In this document: positions 60,331 through 64,000 of the stretch, piece by piece
Layout of the letters: each line of letters begins with the position of its first letter
How positions within the stretch are numbered: position 1 is the stretch's first letter
Assembly (NCBI GenBank): GCA_022113835.1
Contig: JAILWY010000007.1
Location: 2,609,001-2,673,000, forward strand
Direction of reading: 5' to 3'
Length of the DNA stretch: 64,000 nt
Source of the DNA: Atopsyche davidsoni
Taxonomy: Eukaryota; Arthropoda; Insecta; Trichoptera; Hydrobiosidae
Made by a program: the position numbers and the translations under genes
Notes under the pieces: model-generated
What the model was told of the DNA's origin: nothing
Seen by the model: the letters and a program-made list of their open reading frames with translations, nothing else
The model's database searches: none

Positions 60331-61479
60331 ATATCTCGCCAAGAATGTACCCCAACTCCCACAGTGAACTGCTAATTTAACTTAAAAATCAGCTTGCGTA
60401 CATAACGATTGCCTGAAAATCAGTAAACCACACAATGATTGCATCATACTCTTAGATGATTTTGTTTCATGAACGTGGAGCTTTACATGAAGTTTTCAGC
60501 TCTTCGATGTTTCAGCTTTCGCGCTGGTTTCTTGAATTTTGAAACCAAGAAACTAGATCACAAGCATTCCTTGAGAGTTGCAAATCAATGAATCCTACTC
60601 GCCCCTAAGCACAAGATGGACCTAGCAACTTATCATCTCTTTTTAACCACTCTGAAATATTCTACAGCTACTTGGGCATTGGAAAAAAAACTACCCTTCC
60701 GTAGGAACTACTGCTGAGATTAAAAATCATCATGTGAATAAAACGTTTTCTCAATAATAACGCATAACTATCGCATCAAAGTAATTCTTGTCGCAATGGC
60801 CAATAAACAACATACGTCTTATAAAAAAATTGCTTAAAAAATACTGTAAACTTACATGTAATTCACTTAACCGAGTTACATTTTCAGTGACACTTTTATG
60901 GTGAAACAAAAAAAATGATAAAGCAGAATAGTCTTTTCAGACTTGGCAGCAAGTATTTCGTACCTAAAGCACCGGGAGCTTTGTATGGGACATATCCGTA
61001 AGCGCCGCCATACCTTACGGTACATAAACTCGCTGAAGCCTTAAGGCACTATGTTATTCGTACGACCCACTAATAAGCTGCGATTACCGAAATAACTGAC
61101 GCTCATTAAGTTACTGCCACTTTACTGCCTTTGGTGTTGTAATTTTTTTGTTTTTGTTCTAGGTTATGTGAGTGTGTTATTTATCACACTGTACCAGATA
61201 GCTTTACATGTTTGTTTATTTATGAAGACATTACATAATGTATGAAAGAATTGATCGTATTAGATACAGACGTACAAAATACCAAAAGGTTTACTGAAAA
61301 ATTGTTTAACGATATTTGTGTTGGCTGAAAAACAGATTTTTTTTAAATTCATGTGTGATGTGCTCATTAAGTAGATTTTTCTGTAAAATTTATAAAGGAG
61401 AATTAATATATAAGAATTATGTTATTTCAAAATTAATTTTCTTCGTAATGTCAACAGTTAAACGTTAAAATTAATTCAG
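60331..61479. other. Stretch without recognised features
   Basis: Moderately AT-rich sequence. A balanced patch near 60960-61080 has no coding or repeat signature. Confidence 0.4.
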
Positions 61480-61690
61480 TATTACACAACCACCACAGAC
61501 TGGTTCTTCAGTCTTTCTCCTCGTGCATCGTCGATCCGCCCTTCAGTCTACAAGACGCTGAAAAACGGACCCTGGCCGTGCCATTAGTCCTGAAACTTGC
61601 TTGATTTAGGACCCGGCGGGAATAGAACCTTGGTCCCCACAAAACACTACCGTACAATGATAATTACAAGGCTCTGCGGCAAGCACCCTT
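61480..61690 (-). repeat. tRNA-derived SINE
   Basis: Read on the minus strand, a tRNA-like head (GCCTTGTAATTATC, GTACGGTAGTGTTTTGTGGG, then B-box GGTTCTATTCC at 61629-61619, followed by CGCCGGGTCC) is followed by a GC-richer body ending in CAGTCTGTGGTGGTTGTG. The head keeps the tRNA order but cannot close a proper acceptor stem. The body contains a small hairpin (AGACTG with CAGTCT, 61497-61514). Head plus unrelated body is the hallmark of a SINE. It is the most complete of the tRNA-related repeats here. Confidence 0.72.
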
Positions 61691-64000
61691 AATATGCCAT
61701 TCCTCAATGCTTAAGGATGGGGGAGTCGTTAAATATGCATGTACAAAGCTAAACCAATGACAGTGGGAGTAAGTAAATAATTCGTTTTTATTATTAAAAT
61801 TTAAGTTGGATTATTAATTAAAAATAATATATTAATTAAGAAATTTACTTATATAAGGGTGGTGCCAATTTGGAATGTAATAATAATCATTTGAAAGCCA
61901 GACAACAATATCAGTAGCTTGCCGACAAATTCTCTCTGTGGACAAAATATTATAATAGTCCACTTCTCGTACTATAAATAATAAACACCCTTCTGACGGT
62001 CTTGCACTGGTCCCAAGGTGGTTTCATTAGGGGTTGCTGGAAATTAATTCCAAGGGTAGGTATTTCATTTCATCTTGGAAGGCTTGAAATTGAAATTATA
62101 GAACTTCTCCTTAATGACGCCTTACAACGTCTTAAGACAGATTTAATTTCAGGACTTTAAAAGATATCAAACATTTATTTTATTCGGTTTTTTTTTCAAA
62201 TGTGTATATTGATTTAATAATTTTTCAAGCAACGTGAATCGTAGAAAAATGTTTAAATCAAGTTTTAAAGCAAGAACCAAAGAAGTTCATCTCCAATTTC
62301 ACTCAGTCTTTATTTAACTTTGTTAAAATACGGCTTAAGAGTAAAAAACGAATGTTTTGGAGTCAAATTTCAGTCATTGCATATTTTTTAATGAAATTAG
62401 TTGAAATATTATAATTTCGCCCACGTACACGTTTATTTACAGGCATCGCAAAAATATTACTAACGTGATAACACGAAAACATGCAAAATGTTTCTTATAT
62501 GTTTAATATTAATAAATTGTAGAGTTGACTGGAAAATAAGACCAAAGTTAATGCGGTAAAAGTCAGTTAAACACAGGGAAGCGTTATTCACAAAGACAGT
62601 TCCTAAATATGTCTCTCTGACCAACAAAAGACTATTATCAGACCAATTATGTAATTATGAAGGCAATTTACCAAAAATACTTCCACCCTCCCGTACATTA
62701 GTGCGTCATCAAAGCATTTTAATTGCTTACTATCCCTGTAATTTACCCTTAACCTATCCAGCTTAGTATCAGGATAAATAAAGGGTTTACAATATTTTGC
62801 AGTTTATATGATAAAAAAAACAAAGTTTGTACTATATCTAACTCTAACGTTTTAATGGAAATTATTATAATCGTAGGTTTTAGCGGCTGTTATTATATAA
62901 AATGCTGTGTTCTCATGTTATGTTTTGTTGGGACCAGCTTCAGGGCTTTGATAGATCAAAAATACAATTTCACAGCTCTTCTGACGATATTGAATTTATT
63001 TTCGTGTAAAAACCGACACACTAACTGTTTATACATATACGTACGATTATTATTTTGTTTTATGACCAAGCCTGTAATTTGTAAAAAAAAATTGTACAAA
63101 TTACTTCATGTACATATATAAAAATAGTCAAATGGCAAAATTACCTTTGGTTTAAATTTTGATATTTTCTTGTATAACATAATACAGACATTATTTAATA
63201 AAGCACAGTTGATATCACTTTGGTAAAAGAACCGATATTTAATGTTATTAATTATATTCAAAATCATTTTTGAAAGTTAACTAAAAATATAATATACTTT
63301 ACATGCAAATAATTTTTAGAATCCTATTAGTTCCTGGAGGCCCTCTTTTAGGCACTAAATAAATATCGGTCAATATTTTACTCGCCAACCTCAAATAATT
63401 ACTCATCTACAGCATGTAAATTTTACATTTATGAGGGTGAGCATAATTAATATATTCCCTTAAAACCTGACGGGATTATAAGATTAGAGAGAGCGGTTAG
63501 ACTGGTCCCTTTGATCGGCCTAAATGCCTTCATTTAAGGCTTTTCCAATCGAAGAATCCCCTGAAACTTGGGCTACAACATCCTGAAATCTAAGTTGGGA
63601 TATGCTGAAGGCCCTGCGTAATTAGTGATGCAAGTGAAAACATAGTTTTTGAGCTTAATTTCAAACACTTAAATATTGAAATAACGTGTTGGTTAGGGAG
63701 AATATATTTACATGCGTACATAATATTTTTTGGTAAATTATATATTTATTCACTTTCTTTAGAAACGCCCAAAGAGTCGCATGGAAAAAATCGCAAAATC
63801 AAAGCAGGTATTTCGATTTTTCTTATAAAATAAAAAAAAAGATAAATACCCTTTCAAAAAAACGTCTTAATATTCATCGCGCAAAATTTTTGGTTCTATT
63901 TTGAGACAGACGGGAGGGCTGGAATTCCTTTCAGCCCAGTCTCCCTTCAGGACTTAAAGGGTTGCATCGCGGTGGAAGTGTAGAGAAAAGGAGTAGAGGG
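61691..64000. other. AT-rich stretch to the window end
   Basis: No gene supported. GC-richer patches lie at about 63470-63620 and 63905-64000. An 88-codon plus frame (62855-63121) is hydrophobic and Cys-rich by composition but has no recognisable features. Confidence 0.4.

Noticed and set aside
61600..61690. A functional tRNA gene on the minus strand
   Set aside because: The B-box is fair, but the acceptor stem does not close and a SINE body follows.

Overview
The window is eukaryotic and most likely from an insect or another arthropod. It is strongly AT-rich, has long gene-free stretches full of stop codons on both strands, and has no operon-like gene packing. It carries remnants of families common in insect genomes: an irritans-type mariner, a second mariner/Tc1-like group, hAT, pogo/Tigger-like, Jockey-like and RTE/CR1-like LINE tails, and tRNA-derived SINEs. 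I cannot name the species. Nearly all open frames here are chance frames in AT-rich DNA, so I have not annotated them as genes.

Only one host gene part is well supported. It is a minus-strand exon at 51853-51615 with an acceptor, a strong start codon, an obvious signal peptide and a clean GTGAGC donor in phase 1. It looks like the first coding exon of a secreted or membrane protein whose remaining exons were not found. A GTAAGT donor at 60198, beside a GA-rich, GC-richer patch on the same strand, could belong to an upstream 5'UTR exon. If so, 51.9-60.2 kb is intronic. Weaker coding-like stretches lie at 30020-30240 (minus) and 56059-56226 (plus).

Layout. 0.3-1.4 kb: a six-unit tandem array of about 195 bp. 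5.1-5.5 kb: a CpG-rich, promoter-like island. 10.5-11.0 kb: a non-autonomous hAT remnant with a near-perfect 8-bp target duplication. 15.4-23.4 kb: a graveyard of broken elements (two mariners in the same orientation, SINE heads, LINE reverse-transcriptase and LINE tail pieces, a partial tandem duplication, two nested mariner/Tc1-like ends, a Penelope-like motif). 26.4 kb: a seven-copy array with an exact 25-bp period. 34.5-35.1 kb and 41.0-41.6 kb: two inverted copies of a TTAA-flanked element of about 0.59 kb. 48.7-49.3 kb: a perfect 20-bp-arm palindrome followed by a pogo/Tigger-like MITE. 54.1-54.5 kb: a foldback element containing a tRNA T-arm, then a LINE tail. 61.5-61.7 kb: a tRNA-derived SINE. 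The remainder is AT-rich DNA with scattered non-repetitive, GC-richer patches that could be regulatory but show no coding signal.

No CRISPR array, rRNA, complete tRNA or intact transposase was seen. The most unusual items are the TTAA element pair, the 25-bp array with an AP-1-like core, the foldback carrying a tRNA T-arm, and the two Penelope/hammerhead-like motifs.
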